A DNA stretch of 64,000 nt, from assembly GCF_937888285.1 (NCBI RefSeq), contig NZ_CALART010000114.1, positions 1 to 64,000 on the forward strand. Reading direction: 5' to 3'. A program made the position numbers and the translations under genes. This document shows, piece after piece, positions 13,449 to 22,030 of the stretch; within the stretch, counting starts at the first letter, position 1; each line of letters begins with the position of its first letter. This DNA is from an uncultured Aquimonas sp. (GTDB lineage Bacteria > Pseudomonadota > Gammaproteobacteria > Xanthomonadales > Xanthomonadaceae). The notes below the pieces were generated by a model that was not told where the DNA came from, made no database searches, and saw nothing but the letters and a program-made list of their open reading frames with translations.

Positions 13449-13490
13449 TTCGCTTGCTAGCGTGGAGCGAGCGGCGGATCGACAGTCAGC

Positions 13491-14375
13491 TCACGGCGTC
13501 GGGTCGACGCGCTCCACGCTGTAGCCGCGGGCGCGCAGCAGCTCGACCAGACCGATATCACCCACCAGATGCAAGGCGCCGACGATGACCAGAGTGTCCT
13601 TGTCACCGGCGAGGATGGCCTCGATCTGCGGCAGCCAGCGGCGGTTGCGGTCTTCGTTGAGCAGCTTGGCTGTGACCGGCGTCTTGTCGACCAGTTCCTC
13701 GACCATCAGGCGTTCGATGGCGTCGACATCACCCGCGCGCCAGAAGCCGTGCAGTTCGTCGAAGCGCTGCAGCATCTCCTCGCGCGGGCGCAGGGCTTCT
13801 TCAAGGCCGAGGACCTGCTCATCCATCGGCGCGCCGGACAGGGCGGCGATCTGGTCCGCCACGGTTTCCAGCCCGCGGGTGGGCTTGGCGTCGGCTTCCG
13901 CGCGCTGCATGAAGTGGACGTCCATGCCCAGCGCCGGGTTGAAGCCTGCCTGGAGAATCATCGACACCGTCATGTTCAAGGTGATGAACCAGGGCTTCAT
14001 ACCGTCCGAGCCGAGCACCGCGGCCTCGCCCATGAAGGCTTCGAGCTTCTTGCGGGTGGCCTCGGACAGCACGGCGCGCAGGCTGCCGCCGTCTTCGAAG
14101 CGCGCCGCCTGCATGAGGCCGCGCGAGAGATCGGGCGACTTCATCTCGGCCGGTGCGATCTCGAATACCAGCGCTTCGGCGTTGGCATAAGCCAGCTCGA
14201 TACTCGGATCCATCGGATAGTCGCCCTCCTTCAGCATGTGGAAGCTGCCGAGCAGGTGGACTTCGGTCTCGCCCTTCTTGGCGACCCACAGCAGGGGCAT
14301 CGGGCGTGCCAGCGCAGTGGCGGCGAACAGCAGGCCGACGGCGGTCAGGGCAAGACGAGCGAACAGGCGATTCAT
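13491..14375 (-). CDS. TraB/GumN family protein
   Basis: A 294 aa exported protein of the TraB/GumN (TIKI-like) superfamily, whose members are proposed metal-dependent proteases. A signal peptide (about residues 1-23, ending ATALA) precedes the mature start RPMPLLW. Two GxxH-type motifs bracket the domain: LLGSFHML near the start and VGALHLVG near the end. The open frame extends upstream to 14612, but the added residues are low-complexity and arginine-rich. The ATG at 14375 has a TGGAG upstream and gives a clean signal peptide. It follows the DUF1684 gene by 28 bp, so mutL-DUF1684-GumN may be one transcript. The physiological substrate is unknown. Confidence 0.88.
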   Translation of the reverse strand: MNRLFARLALTAVGLLFAATALARPMPLLWVAKKGETEVHLLGSFHMLKEGDYPMDPSIELAYANAEALVFEIAPAEMKSPDLSRGLMQAARFEDGGSLRAVLSEATRKKLEAFMGEAAVLGSDGMKPWFITLNMTVSMILQAGFNPALGMDVHFMQRAEADAKPTRGLETVADQIAALSGAPMDEQVLGLEEALRPREEMLQRFDELHGFWRAGDVDAIERLMVEELVDKTPVTAKLLNEDRNRRWLPQIEAILAGDKDTLVIVGALHLVGDIGLVELLRARGYSVERVDPTP

Positions 14376-14403
14376 CGAGCAGGCTCCAGGCAAGGGTGGC
14401 GCA

Positions 14404-15573
14404 TCAGGAAGCGGGAACATCGACCGTGTGACCGTAGCGCGCTTCGCCAGCGGTGATCGTCGCGCGCAGGCGGTTCTCCGGTGGAGGCAGCGGGCAGGTG
14501 CTGTAGTCGGTGTACGCACAGGGCGGGTTGATGGCCCGATTGAAGTCGAGCCGCACGCGCCCCTCCACGACCTTGCCGGTGTAGAGGAAGCGGCCGGCGC
14601 CATAGCTTTCACGGCGGTTGCTGCGGTCGGCGAAGATCAGGAACAGCGAATCCTCGGGATCGCCCAGCGCTTCGAGCGTATGGGTTGTGCCATCGAGCTC
14701 GAAGACCAGCCGCCCCGGATTTGGCGTGGGCTCGATCTGGCCGAGCACGTTCACGATCGGAATCGTCTGGCCCGGCGGATGCGGCTCGAAGCGGGCTTCG
14801 GTGACGAAGCCTGGGTCGGGCGCAAACCAGTTGAGGCCCTTGAAGGCCAGCAGCGATGGCGCCTGCGGGCTGCGCACGCGCAGGGCGTAGCGACCGCCGC
14901 GTTCGATCAGGCCAAGGCTTCCGCCGTCGAAGTCGATGCGCGTGGGCGCTTCGGACTTGTCGGCGTGGATCAGGATCTCGCCTTGTGTCACCTCGGCGCC
15001 GTCGCGGCGGACGCGCACGCCATCGGTGAGGATGAGACGCAGGGCCATCGCCTCCGGAAGCAGCTCGAACGCTCCGAGCCGGGCGGGGCCGACTGCAAGC
15101 CGGACGGCATTGCCGCTGTCGCTGCCGAGGCTGTGCGCGCCGGCTTCCAGCCAGTGCAAACCAACCAAGGCCATCCATCCTTCCGGACTGCGCAGGGCGT
15201 GCTCGCGCTCGGCTCGAAAGACCTGCAGCTCGGCGAGCCAGGCGTCATTGCCCGCAGCGGCCGCACCTGCCGTCGATTGCTCGGCCACAGCCGCATCGGT
15301 GCTGGCGATGGGCGCAACATCGGAATCGGTTTGCACCCCGCAGGCAACGATCAAGAGTGTCGCCAGCGCGAGCGCTGCGATTCCAGAAACCCTCCTCCAC
15401 CGCGTCGCGGGTTGGATGTTGTCGATGGAGCCTGGGTCCGCGGTCGCCGCGAAGGTGCGAATCCCGCCCCCCGACCGCAGCGGCAAGTCTCCTCTGGGCC
15501 CCCGCCTGCGCGGGGGCGACGGCGGGTGTTGATCGCCGAATTGCTGCTTCTCGGACGGTTTCTTCAGGTGCAT
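14404..15573 (-). CDS. DUF1684 lipoprotein with unusual N-terminal extension
   Basis: A DUF1684 protein, a family without known biochemical function, with recognisable AEREHALRSPEGWMALVGLH, FADRSNRRESYGAGRFLY and DFNRAINPPCAYTDYSTCPL segments. A lipobox LLIVAC places the lipid-modified cysteine at residue 78, following the hydrophobic IAALALATLL. The expected signal-peptide start near residue 55 has no ATG, GTG or TTG codon. The only well-placed start is the ATG at 15573, 3 bp after the mutL stop. This leaves an odd proline/arginine-rich extension of about 55 residues that includes a palindromic repeat. A TTG near residue 30 is an alternative start. Confidence 0.82.
   Translation of the reverse strand: MHLKKPSEKQQFGDQHPPSPPRRRGPRGDLPLRSGGGIRTFAATADPGSIDNIQPATRWRRVSGIAALALATLLIVACGVQTDSDVAPIASTDAAVAEQSTAGAAAAGNDAWLAELQVFRAEREHALRSPEGWMALVGLHWLEAGAHSLGSDSGNAVRLAVGPARLGAFELLPEAMALRLILTDGVRVRRDGAEVTQGEILIHADKSEAPTRIDFDGGSLGLIERGGRYALRVRSPQAPSLLAFKGLNWFAPDPGFVTEARFEPHPPGQTIPIVNVLGQIEPTPNPGRLVFELDGTTHTLEALGDPEDSLFLIFADRSNRRESYGAGRFLYTGKVVEGRVRLDFNRAINPPCAYTDYSTCPLPPPENRLRATITAGEARYGHTVDVPAS
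15498..15517. repeat. Palindrome inside the DUF1684 coding frame
   Basis: An 8 bp GC-only stem (GCCCCCGC / GCGGGGGC) with a CTGC loop, of the kind normally found between genes in this group. It falls in codons for about residues 19-26 of the DUF1684 lipoprotein, within the section encoding PPRRRGPRG. Confidence 0.6.
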
Positions 15574-15576
15574 GGC

Positions 15577-17439
15577 TCAGCGGCCCCGCAGAAACAGTTT
15601 GTCGAGCTCGGCCAGGCTCAGCTGCGTCCAGGTTGGGCGCCCGTGGTTGCACTGGCCGCTGCGCTCGGTGGCCTCCATGTCGCGCAGCAGCGCGTTCATC
15701 TCGGCCACGGTGAGCTGCCGGTTGGCACGCACCGAGGTGTGGCAGGCGAGCGTGGAAAGCAATGCATTGCCGGCCTCTTCGATGCGCCGCGTGCGTCCGT
15801 GTTCGGCCAGGTCCGAGAGCACGTCCAGCACCAGCTGCCTGGCATCGGCACCGGCCAGCAGCACCGGCACGCTGCGGATGCTGAGCGACTGTGGGCCGAT
15901 GCGCTGCAGTTCAATGCCGAGTGCGGCCAGGGCATCGGCTTCGCCCTCGGCGAGATCGGCTTCGCGCTCGCTGACCGCGAGCTCGATTGGCACCAGCAGC
16001 GGCTGCGAGCGGATGCCCTCGCCTTCGCGCTGGCCTTTCAGTCGTTCGTAAGTGATGCGCTCGTGCGCCGCGTGCATGTCGACCAGCACCAGGCCCTGCG
16101 CGTTCTGGGCGAGCACATAGACCCCGTGCAGTTGGGCCAGCGCATAGCCCAGCGGCGGCGCCTCGCTGGGGTCCTGCTGCGGGAGCGGATTCGCTGCGGC
16201 GGACGGTGTGCCATACAGCGCGCCATAGGCAGCCATCTGCTCGCGCAGCGGCATCCCCACCTGCTGCGGACGCTGGCCGAAGCCGGCCGACTGCAGGCCG
16301 TAGCCAACGTGTCCGACACCCGCGGCCTGAGCGGAACGCGCGGCAAAGGCCTCGTCCGTGGTCGTCGCTTGGGACCCGACCGAAAGCCCGTTCACAGCGC
16401 TGGCACCGGGCACGCTGCCCTGCCCTACAGCCACTGCGCCCGCGCGCGTTCCTGCCAGCGCTTCGTGCAGGCTGCGGAAGATGAACTCGTGCACCAGCCG
16501 GCCGTCGCGGAAGCGCACCTCGTGCTTGGCCGGATGCACGTTGACATCGACCTTGCGCGGATCGATCTCCAGAAACAGCACGAAGGCTGGATGGCGCCCG
16601 TGATAGAGCACGTCGGCATAGGCCTGCTTGACCGCGTGCGCGACCAGACGGTCCTTGACGTGGCGGCCGTTGACGAAGAAGAACTGCTGGTCGGCCTGGC
16701 TGCGCGAGGCCGTGGGCAGGCCCACCCAGCCGTGCAGGCGCAGGCCCGCGGCCTCGTGCTCGATGCGCAGCGCGCCGCGGGCGAAGTCTTCGCCCAGGGC
16801 TTCCGACAGGCGCTTGCCGAGGCTGGCTTCGTCCTCCACGGGGCGGTAGTGCTTGCTGATGCGGCCGTTGTGCTTGAGCTTCAGCTCCACCTGCATGCGT
16901 GCCAGCGCCAGTGTGCGCACCAGATCCTCGGCATGGCCGTACTCGGTGCGCTCGGCGCGCAGGAACTTGCGCCGCGCCGGCACGCTGTAGAACAGATCGC
17001 GCACTTCGATGGTCGTGCCGGGCGGATGCGCGGCGGGCTCCGGCGCGCGCAGGCGGCCGCCCTCAACCTCGACGCGCGTCGCAGTGGCCTGCTGGGCGGG
17101 TCGCGACGTAATGCTGAACTTCGATACCGCGGCGATCGAGGGCAAGGCCTCGCCGCGGAAACCCAGCGTGCCGACCTGTTCGAGATCCTCCAGCGAGGCG
17201 ATCTTGCTGGTGGCGTGCCGCGACAGCGCCAGCGGCAGCTCCTCGGCGGGAATGCCGCAGCCGTCGTCGCGGATGCGGATCAGGCGGATGCCGCCCTCTT
17301 CCAGATCGATCTCGACGCGCGTGGATCCCGCATCGATGGCGTTCTCCAGCAGCTCCTTGATCACCGAGGCCGGGCGTTCAACCACCTCGCCGGCGGCGAT
17401 CTGGTTGATCAGGGTGTCAGGCAGAAGCTGGATGGGCAC
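15577..17439 (-). CDS. mutL: DNA mismatch repair protein MutL
   Basis: MutL couples MutS mismatch recognition to strand incision and helicase loading. The 620 aa protein has an intact GHKL ATPase domain: [46 protein letters not shown] and [11 protein letters not shown] long alanine-rich linker (about residues 340-415) precedes the C-terminal dimerisation domain. That domain lacks an obvious endonuclease DQHAAxERxxYE site: the equivalent reads [15 protein letters not shown], and no downstream zinc-site cysteine motif was seen. The start is GTG at 17439, next to the conserved [17 protein letters not shown]. It is divergent from glucokinase and 3 bp upstream of the DUF1684 start. Confidence 0.97.
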   Translation of the reverse strand: MPIQLLPDTLINQIAAGEVVERPASVIKELLENAIDAGSTRVEIDLEEGGIRLIRIRDDGCGIPAEELPLALSRHATSKIASLEDLEQVGTLGFRGEALPSIAAVSKFSITSRPAQQATATRVEVEGGRLRAPEPAAHPPGTTIEVRDLFYSVPARRKFLRAERTEYGHAEDLVRTLALARMQVELKLKHNGRISKHYRPVEDEASLGKRLSEALGEDFARGALRIEHEAAGLRLHGWVGLPTASRSQADQQFFFVNGRHVKDRLVAHAVKQAYADVLYHGRHPAFVLFLEIDPRKVDVNVHPAKHEVRFRDGRLVHEFIFRSLHEALAGTRAGAVAVGQGSVPGASAVNGLSVGSQATTTDEAFAARSAQAAGVGHVGYGLQSAGFGQRPQQVGMPLREQMAAYGALYGTPSAAANPLPQQDPSEAPPLGYALAQLHGVYVLAQNAQGLVLVDMHAAHERITYERLKGQREGEGIRSQPLLVPIELAVSEREADLAEGEADALAALGIELQRIGPQSLSIRSVPVLLAGADARQLVLDVLSDLAEHGRTRRIEEAGNALLSTLACHTSVRANRQLTVAEMNALLRDMEATERSGQCNHGRPTWTQLSLAELDKLFLRGR

Positions 17440-17591
17440 GTGTGCGAGCAGACTGCGGGTAGGCCGCTGATGATACGGCCTCGACCATCAGCGCCGGTGC
17501 ATACGTATGCTCCACGCTCAGGTGGAACACGATGCCGCGGGCCGGCACGCGAGCCGCTACTCTCTGTGGCCCCGAACCGTGGACGTTCACG

Positions 17592-18566
17592 ATGTCGCTG
17601 ATGCACGCGCTGGCCGCCGATGTGGGCGGCACCAATGCCCGCCTGGCCTGGGTCGAGGTGGACCGCCGCGGCGGCAGCGCCCCGATGGTCCTGTCCGCAC
17701 AGACCTATCGCTGCGCCGAGTATCCGGGGCTGGCCGACATCGTCCGCCGGTTCTTGACCGAGCATCGGGGGCGCCCCGAGGCGCTGGCGCTGGCCTGCGC
17801 AGGCCTGCGCCACGGCCGCGAGATCGTCAACGGCAATCTGCCCTGGCGCGTGCATCTGGACGCGCTCGAAGCCGTGGCGGGCGAGGTGCCGCTGGTGCTG
17901 AGCAACGATTTCGAGGCGTTGGCGCGAGCCACACGCTGGCTGTCCCCCGAAGCGGGTACCTTGCTGCATTCAGGCACGCCCAGCACCACAGCGCCCGTCG
18001 TTGTCATCGGTCCCGGCACCGGCTTGGGCGCTGCCTTGCGCATTCGTCTGGGCGACCGGGAACACGTTCTGCCCACCGAAGCCGGCCGGCCCGGATTCGC
18101 GCCGGTCACCCCGGAGGAATCGGCCCTGCTCGAATGGATGCGCCCCCTGCTTGGCACGGATGGCCACGTGGACACCGAAGCCCTGCTGTCGGGCCCCGGC
18201 CTGTTGCGCATCTATCGCGGACTCGCCCACCTGCGCGGCCTAGCTGCCGTCGCCGAGACGCCCGAAGGCGTCAGCCGCAGCTCGGACTCAGGCGATCCGC
18301 TTGCGCGCAGCGCCGTCGAGCTGTTCTGGGGCGCGCTGGCCAGCACCTGCGGCAATCTGGTGCTGGCGCTTGGCGCCTACGGCGGCGTGCTGCTGGCCGG
18401 CGGGATCCTGCCGCGGCTGATGCACGGTTTCGATGCCGATGCCTTCGGTGCCCGATTCGCCTCGAAGGGCGTCATGCGCCCGGTGCTGGAGCAGGTTCCG
18501 ATACACCTGATCGAGCACGGTCAGCTCGGCATCGTCGGCGCCGCGATGGCGCTCTGCGAGGGCTGA
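17592..18566 (+). CDS. glk: Glucokinase (ROK-unrelated, Glk/HK4 family)
   Basis: Phosphorylates glucose to glucose-6-phosphate. The 324 aa protein matches bacterial Glk. The ATP-binding start is ADVGGTNARLAWV, the catalytic aspartate is in LSNDFEALA, a second phosphate loop is GPGTGLGAA, and the C-terminal glycine-rich segment is GVLLAGGILPRL. The hexose-site segment reads EAGRPGFAP. ATGs at 17592 and 17601 are both possible; the first is used here. The 152 bp gap to mutL must hold both divergent promoters. A TACTCT near 17554 could be the glk -10, but this is weak. Confidence 0.9.
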   Translation: MSLMHALAADVGGTNARLAWVEVDRRGGSAPMVLSAQTYRCAEYPGLADIVRRFLTEHRGRPEALALACAGLRHGREIVNGNLPWRVHLDALEAVAGEVPLVLSNDFEALARATRWLSPEAGTLLHSGTPSTTAPVVVIGPGTGLGAALRIRLGDREHVLPTEAGRPGFAPVTPEESALLEWMRPLLGTDGHVDTEALLSGPGLLRIYRGLAHLRGLAAVAETPEGVSRSSDSGDPLARSAVELFWGALASTCGNLVLALGAYGGVLLAGGILPRLMHGFDADAFGARFASKGVMRPVLEQVPIHLIEHGQLGIVGAAMALCEG

Positions 18567-18709
18567 GACCCAAGGTAACGCCAAAGGATTCAGCGTTGCG
18601 GCACGCCACGGAGGGCGCGCCAAGGGGGCGAGCGCGCACGTGCTGGTTCCAACGGGAGCGAGTCCGCACACGTGCCGCACTCGCGGCCACTGTTCAAAGC
18701 CAATAAGGG

Positions 18710-18730
18710 CTTGACCCGTGTTTGGTCAAG
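18710..18730. other. Inverted repeat in the 330 bp gap between glk and chpC
   Basis: CTTGACC and GGTCAAG form a 7 bp stem with a 7 nt loop between the convergent ends of glk and the pil-chp operon. It is placed where a bidirectional terminator would be, but no T-run follows on either side. I see no gene in 18567-18896. Confidence 0.35.
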
Positions 18731-18896
18731 CGCGCATGGAGATGGCGCGTGCCGGCGGCTGCGCAGTCCGTGTGGGCCAGAGGTCTACCGATTTGGCAGA
18801 GCCACACGCTCGCAGGCCACAAGGATATCCGGCGGTGCGTGTCGGATGGCGCCAGCGGTTGAAGTGAACCCGGATCCAGGCCTGCGCGGAGGACGC

Positions 18897-19364
18897 TCAG
18901 GCTGCAATCTGCAGCACGTCCAGCAGTCGATGCTCGATGTCGATGAGGTCCGGGATGTAGGAATACTCGTCGCGCAGCAGGACACGCATCTGCGCGCCGG
19001 CCGGCAGCTCTCCTTCATCGGCGGTGATCAGCGCGTCCGAGGACACCGTGGTCAGACGTGGGAAGCCCTGCGTGAGCAGGCAGAAGTACGGCAGTCGCGG
19101 GTTGCCGCCGAGCGCGCGCAGCACCGCCACCTTGGCGCCGAGTTCGCCCTCGTCGGTGGCCAGACCCGCCAGCCGCGAAAAGGACACCAGCGGCAGACGC
19201 CAACCGCGCCAGCGCAGGCGCCCGAGCACCCAGGTGGGCGCGCCGGGGACCGGTTCAGGCTCGGCGAAGGTAATGATTTCGGCGATGTTGGCGTTCGGCA
19301 GCAGCAGGCGGCCACCGGTGACGGTGATGGTGACGCCACGGATGTCTTTGCGTTCGTTGCTCAT
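18897..19364 (-). CDS. chpC: ChpC, CheW-like adaptor of the Pil-Chp system
   Basis: A 155 aa CheW-domain protein that ends the Pil-Chp operon. CheW-type adaptors link receptors to the kinase; ChpC is the second adaptor alongside PilI and is thought to connect further inputs. The fold is visible as ITVTGGRLLLPNANIAEI, WVLGRLRWRGWRLPLVSF and the C-terminal PDLIDIEHRLL. The ATG at 19364 lies 20 bp after chpB. An open frame extends to 19415, but the extra residues overlap chpB. No second CheW domain is present. Confidence 0.9.
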   Translation of the reverse strand: MSNERKDIRGVTITVTGGRLLLPNANIAEIITFAEPEPVPGAPTWVLGRLRWRGWRLPLVSFSRLAGLATDEGELGAKVAVLRALGGNPRLPYFCLLTQGFPRLTTVSSDALITADEGELPAGAQMRVLLRDEYSYIPDLIDIEHRLLDVLQIAA

Positions 19365-19384
19365 GGGCTGCCTTGCAATAAGAC

Positions 19385-22030
19385 TCAGGCGTTGGCGCCG
19401 ATCTGGCGCACGCAATGTTCGGCCAGCTCGCGCGGGCTGCCGATGAACTCGACCACGCCGCGGCTGCGGGCACCATCGACCATCGAGCTGACCACGCAGG
19501 TTTCGGGATCCTGGGCCCAGACTTCGCCCCCCCGCCGAGTCAGGTAGACCGCGCCCTCGACGGCGTCGGCAGCCATGCCGCTGAAAATGATCGCGTGGGC
19601 ATGCGGGCCGAAGGTGTCGGCGACATCGCGCAGGACGTCATCGATGCAGGGGCGATAGCGCGAGGCTTCGATGGGCTCACCCAGCTCGACCTGGCCGTCA
19701 ACGGCAAGCTGGAAGCGCGAGCCGGAAGCCACCACCAGCACTTCGCCGTCGCGCGCCGCAAGGCCCGCCATCGGCACGCGCACCGGCAATGGGCTGGCCT
19801 TCTGCAGCTGCTGGGCGAGGCGCTCGAAGTAACCGTTCTCCAGGTGCTGCACAACCAGGAACAGCGCCGGAAAGCCCGCCGGGATGCCGGCAAGGAAGCC
19901 GCGCAGGGCATCCGGGCCGCCGATCGACGCGCACAGCACCACCACTCGGCTGATGCCTTGCGTCAGCGGTGTGAGCGCCCGTGTGGCCGGCCCCTTGCCG
20001 CCGGCGCCAAGGGCGGGTGATGGCAGCGGTGGCGGCGTGGCGACTGTTCCGGTGAATTCGTAGCCCAGCTCACCCGGGCCCGAGTCCGCCACGGGCTCTT
20101 TCTGCCCGGCGGCCTCGGGTGGGTTTGCCGTCGCAACGGGCTCGGGCTGTGGGCCCTCTCCGATATCGCGCAGCCAGGCACCATCGCGCATGGTCGCCAC
20201 CTGCACGCCGTCGGGGTCAAGCGTTGACGGCGCTGGAACGTCGGCCTCGATCGGCTCCAGGCTCAGCGTGAGGTGGCTGAAGTCGAAATCCCTGGCGGGT
20301 GACTCGGCAGCCTTGACAACGCCCGGATCGATGAACCCATCGGTCAGCGGCTGCAGCGAAAGCTCTCCGAAACCGGTCTTGGCCTGCTTGGCCGCAGCTG
20401 CGGGTGCCTCCGCTCGCGCAGCGGGTGCGGGTGCGGGTGCAGACGGCGGCGCGGCGTTCCGAATCCTGTCGTCGGGTGCAGGCTCGACCTCTGCAGGTCG
20501 CGCGAAATCGAACTCCAGGGGCGGCAGCTCCGCCGCCGATGGCAGCGACGGCGCCTCGTCGAGGGCGGCCGCCATGCGCGCGATCTCCTCGTCATCGACG
20601 CCAGCGTCGAGAGTCAGCGTTCCCCCCAAGGCTGCGTCTTCGGCATCGTAGCGGGGCCCTTCCGGACGCGCTGCAGCGCTTGGCGTCTCCACTGCAGCGT
20701 CGAAGGCGCCGAAATCGAACTCGGCAAGATCCTCATCGCTCTCGATGGCGTCGAGCTCAAGTGCATCGAGCGGCTCGGCGGGCGCGCGCCCCGAGCGGTC
20801 GTCGCCCTCTGCGTCGAACGCCAGCGGATCGAAACTGAAGCCAGGATCCAATACCGCCTCGGCATCCCGCTCGCGAATCTCCGCCATCGGCCGCTCAGCC
20901 CGATGCGACGAGGCATCGATAGGTGGCGACCCAGGGCTGTGTCCCCCCGTCGGGAGGCTCTCCAGCGCATCGGACGCAAAGTCGAATTCGAGCACAGTCG
21001 CATCGCTCGCCGGCGGCTGGACAATCGTGGTCTCGGTTTCGACCGCCGCGTCTGCGCTTGGGGCGGGTTCCCAGCTGAAATCCAGCGGTGCATCCCCTGC
21101 TTCGACGCTCATCCCGGCGATCCCGGCAACGCCAACGTCATCGCTGGCTGGCGGAGGGCCGTCCACGTCAGCGAGGGCCATCGGCGTCGCGTCGGCCAGT
21201 ACGGGTTTCGCGGCTTCGGAGGCGCGGGGCTCAGCCCTTGGCTCTGCCGAGTTCGCGGGCTCCGTGCGGGTGGGTTCCAGTCCCATGGCCTGCTGCAGCT
21301 TGAGCAGCATGTCCTCGGGCGTGACCTCGCCCAGGTCCTGTTCGAACAGGGTGGACAGGTCCATGGACTCCAGCAGGTCCGGGTGATCTTCATCCGCTGG
21401 AAGCGGCGCGGAAGCCGCAGTCTCGACAGGCTCCGCCGCTTCGATCGGGCTGAAATCGAAGTCCAGCGTACCGAGGTCCGGTGCTGCTGCGTCCGAGCGC
21501 TCGGGCTCCAACTCCAGACGCAGGCTGGCGGGTACATCGCCGGAATGGCCCAGCGCCTCTTCGGCGTAATCGTCGAACTTCAGATGGTCCTGCTGCTGCG
21601 AGGGTGATGCAGGACGACCGGGCTCCGGCAGCAGCGTCAGCTCGGGGAGGCGCTCGGCGCCTGAGGGCGGCGGCGGCAGGGTGTCGCGCACACCGAGCAC
21701 CTTGGCCGCGAGGTGGCGGGCCCAGCGCGCCAGGTCCCAGCCGGTGAGCTGGCTGGAGACTTCGCCCTCGTTGAACACGACCGCGGTGGCGGGATTGTCG
21801 AGCAGGTCCTGGAGGGCGTCGAGGTCGTCCTCGACGCCGGGCTCCAGGTTCACGATCAGCACCGCCGGCGCAGGCTTGCCTGCCAGGCGGATGCCGTCGC
21901 GGACCTCCCCTTCAAAGGTCACGTCCGCGCCCAGAGCGACCAGCGCCTGGCGCAACTGCTCGCGCGCGGCATCGGCCGGTCCGAGCAGGACCACCGACAC
22001 GGCCACCCTCGCCTCAGCGACCGCGTTCAC
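19385..22030 (-). CDS. chpB: ChpB, CheB-type methylesterase with a very long acidic linker
   Basis: ChpB removes methyl groups from the PilJ receptor. The methylesterase domain spans about residues 694-877, with the catalytic triad visible as S702 (ASIGG), H729 (VQHLENGY) and D822 (GMAADAVEG). Residues 1-112 resemble a degenerate receiver domain. The region from about 113 to 690 is predicted disordered, rich in D, E, A and P. It repeats a [LE]-[DE]-F-D-F motif near residues 189, 347, 436, 505 and 581, with looser FSFDPLAFD and LDFSW variants. At 881 aa it is far longer than the 340-350 aa I expect for ChpB. The start is GTG at 22030, overlapping chpA by 17 bp; GTG at 22006 is an alternative. 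Confidence 0.9.
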   Translation of the reverse strand: MNAVAEARVAVSVVLLGPADAAREQLRQALVALGADVTFEGEVRDGIRLAGKPAPAVLIVNLEPGVEDDLDALQDLLDNPATAVVFNEGEVSSQLTGWDLARWARHLAAKVLGVRDTLPPPPSGAERLPELTLLPEPGRPASPSQQQDHLKFDDYAEEALGHSGDVPASLRLELEPERSDAAAPDLGTLDFDFSPIEAAEPVETAASAPLPADEDHPDLLESMDLSTLFEQDLGEVTPEDMLLKLQQAMGLEPTRTEPANSAEPRAEPRASEAAKPVLADATPMALADVDGPPPASDDVGVAGIAGMSVEAGDAPLDFSWEPAPSADAAVETETTIVQPPASDATVLEFDFASDALESLPTGGHSPGSPPIDASSHRAERPMAEIRERDAEAVLDPGFSFDPLAFDAEGDDRSGRAPAEPLDALELDAIESDEDLAEFDFGAFDAAVETPSAAARPEGPRYDAEDAALGGTLTLDAGVDDEEIARMAAALDEAPSLPSAAELPPLEFDFARPAEVEPAPDDRIRNAAPPSAPAPAPAARAEAPAAAAKQAKTGFGELSLQPLTDGFIDPGVVKAAESPARDFDFSHLTLSLEPIEADVPAPSTLDPDGVQVATMRDGAWLRDIGEGPQPEPVATANPPEAAGQKEPVADSGPGELGYEFTGTVATPPPLPSPALGAGGKGPATRALTPLTQGISRVVVLCASIGGPDALRGFLAGIPAGFPALFLVVQHLENGYFERLAQQLQKASPLPVRVPMAGLAARDGEVLVVASGSRFQLAVDGQVELGEPIEASRYRPCIDDVLRDVADTFGPHAHAIIFSGMAADAVEGAVYLTRRGGEVWAQDPETCVVSSMVDGARSRGVVEFIGSPRELAEHCVRQIGANA

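Noticed and set aside
14236..17601. Plus-strand ORF of 1121 codons
   Set aside because: Runs antisense through the GumN, DUF1684 and mutL genes, which have clear domains on the minus strand.
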